A DNA stretch of 14,481 nt, from contig JAUXBQ010000043.1 in NCBI GenBank assembly GCA_030619365.1, forward strand, positions 1 through 14,481. The letters are read 5' to 3'. The DNA is from a candidate division FCPU426 bacterium (GTDB lineage Bacteria; Oederibacteriota; JAAXVQ01; JAUVAV01). The position numbers and the translations under genes were made by a program. Below the pieces are notes generated by a model. That model worked only from the letters and a program-made list of their open reading frames with translations. It ran no database searches and was not told the origin of the DNA. This document shows positions 13,882-14,481 of the stretch, one piece after another; the stretch's first letter is position 1, and each line of letters begins with the position of its first letter.

Positions 13882-14481
13882 ATGACGGCACGGCTGGTTG
13901 GCCTCCTTCCTGTAGTCTGGTTGTCCCTGAGCCTCGTGGGCTGCGGGGGCATTCCCATTGCCAAACACGTGGAGCGCAAGGCGGCTGCGGGAAATTATGA
14001 AGAGGCCCTGGCCCTGCTGGAGGAGAAAAAACAGCAATTTTCCGGGCCGAACAATATGTTGTATTATTTCGAACGCGGCAGCCTGCTCCAGCGGGTGGGT
14101 GACTATAAAACCAGCACCCAGGAACTGGGGCAGGCCGAGCTCCTGATCGAGGAGCTTTACGGGACCAGCGTGAGCGAGGCTGCGCTCTCTTTTTTAACCA
14201 ATGACATGAGCATGTCCTACCCGGGCGAGGATTTCGAGCAGGTCATGGTCAATGTGATTAAGGAACTTAATTTCCTCTATAAAAATAAGTTGCAAGGCGC
14301 TATGGTCGAAGCGCGCAAAGTCAATACGCGCCTGGTGCAACTGGCGGACAAGTACGGCGACGAGGCGATTTACAAGCAGGACGCTTTTGCCCGTTACCTG
14401 GCGGCGTTTGCCCGCGAGGCGGACCGGGATTACAACGGCGCCTACATCGACTATAAAAAAGCCTACCAGGCCTTTCGCTGG
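13882..14481 (+). CDS. COG3014-type TPR lipoprotein, N-terminal 200 residues (runs off window)
   Basis: The frame starting at ATG 13882 (or the adjacent in-frame GTG at 13879) stays open to the window end. The signal peptide MTARLVGLLPVVWLSLSLVGC has a lipobox with Cys21. The mature part begins with TPR-like helices: AAAGNYEEALALLEEKK (34-50) and YFERGSLLQRVGDYKTSTQE (62-81). The segment MSYPGEDFEQVMVNVIKELN (111-130) followed by AMVEARKVNTRL (140-151) matches the core of the uncharacterised COG3014 family (Y-GEDFE...N...A.VEAR..N). These lipoproteins are often encoded beside lpoB-like genes. Here the seven-base distance to the preceding stop, with almost no Shine-Dalgarno sequence, suggests translational coupling. 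A scaffold or co-factor role in outer-membrane control of peptidoglycan synthesis is inference. The C-terminus and stop lie beyond the window. Confidence 0.8.
   Translation, partial: MTARLVGLLPVVWLSLSLVGCGGIPIAKHVERKAAAGNYEEALALLEEKKQQFSGPNNMLYYFERGSLLQRVGDYKTSTQELGQAELLIEELYGTSVSEAALSFLTNDMSMSYPGEDFEQVMVNVIKELNFLYKNKLQGAMVEARKVNTRLVQLADKYGDEAIYKQDAFARYLAAFAREADRDYNGAYIDYKKAYQAFRW

Noticed and set aside
1..14481. Search for a defence system, CRISPR array, prophage, insertion sequence or biosynthetic cluster
   Set aside because: No repeat-spacer array, nuclease/helicase pair, transposase, integrase or phage structural gene is visible; every sizeable open frame belongs to a housekeeping or envelope gene.

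Overview
This is a chromosomal window of ordinary, densely packed genes from a GC-rich Gram-negative bacterium. The envelope genes point to an outer membrane: three lipoproteins with clear lipoboxes, a predicted small beta-barrel protein with a signal peptide, and an LpoB-like penicillin-binding-protein activator. Full-length three-domain NifU with NifS, a long group II PPi-dependent phosphofructokinase and a bacterial Rsm22-type methyltransferase together suggest an uncultivated or poorly sampled lineage rather than an enteric. I cannot name the phylum from sequence alone. No tRNA, rRNA, CRISPR array, transposase or phage gene is visible.

Layout. Positions 1-1998 (+) hold the end of a zinc/manganese-type ABC transporter operon: binding protein (5'-truncated), ATPase and permease. 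At 2073-3110 (+) is a DUF368/PopT polyprenyl-phosphate transporter, probably with its own extended -10 promoter. At 3260-5283 (+), nifU and nifS overlap by 4 bases. A perfect 28-base palindrome of REP type follows at 5296-5323. Next are two glycolytic genes, each with its own leader: PPi-dependent phosphofructokinase (5424-7250) and enolase (7397-8674). Two hairpins, the second a strong rho-independent terminator, separate enolase from a convergent minus-strand cluster. Read in its own direction, that cluster is a SpeE-like aminopropyltransferase (11664-10777), an Rsm22-family methyltransferase (10769-9594) and trehalose-phosphatase OtsB (9540-8758). Divergent from it is a PEBP/YbhB-family lipoprotein (11842-12411). 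A last plus-strand group encodes an outer-membrane-type protein (12693-13223), an LpoB-like lipoprotein (13273-13875) and a COG3014-type TPR lipoprotein running off the window (13882-14481).

How it fits together. Metal import, Fe-S assembly and a methyltransferase carrying a four-cysteine Fe-S signature lie close together, but they are separate transcription units and a shared pathway is not shown. PPi-PFK and enolase both serve glycolysis. PopT (lipid-carrier recycling) and LpoB/COG3014 (peptidoglycan synthase activation) both bear on wall synthesis but are 9 kb apart.

I found no wholly new system. The most distinctive features are a PEBP gene whose lipoprotein signal sits in front of a second, strongly SD-equipped internal start, the uncharacterised envelope operon at the right end, and the Fe-S signature in the Rsm22 homologue.
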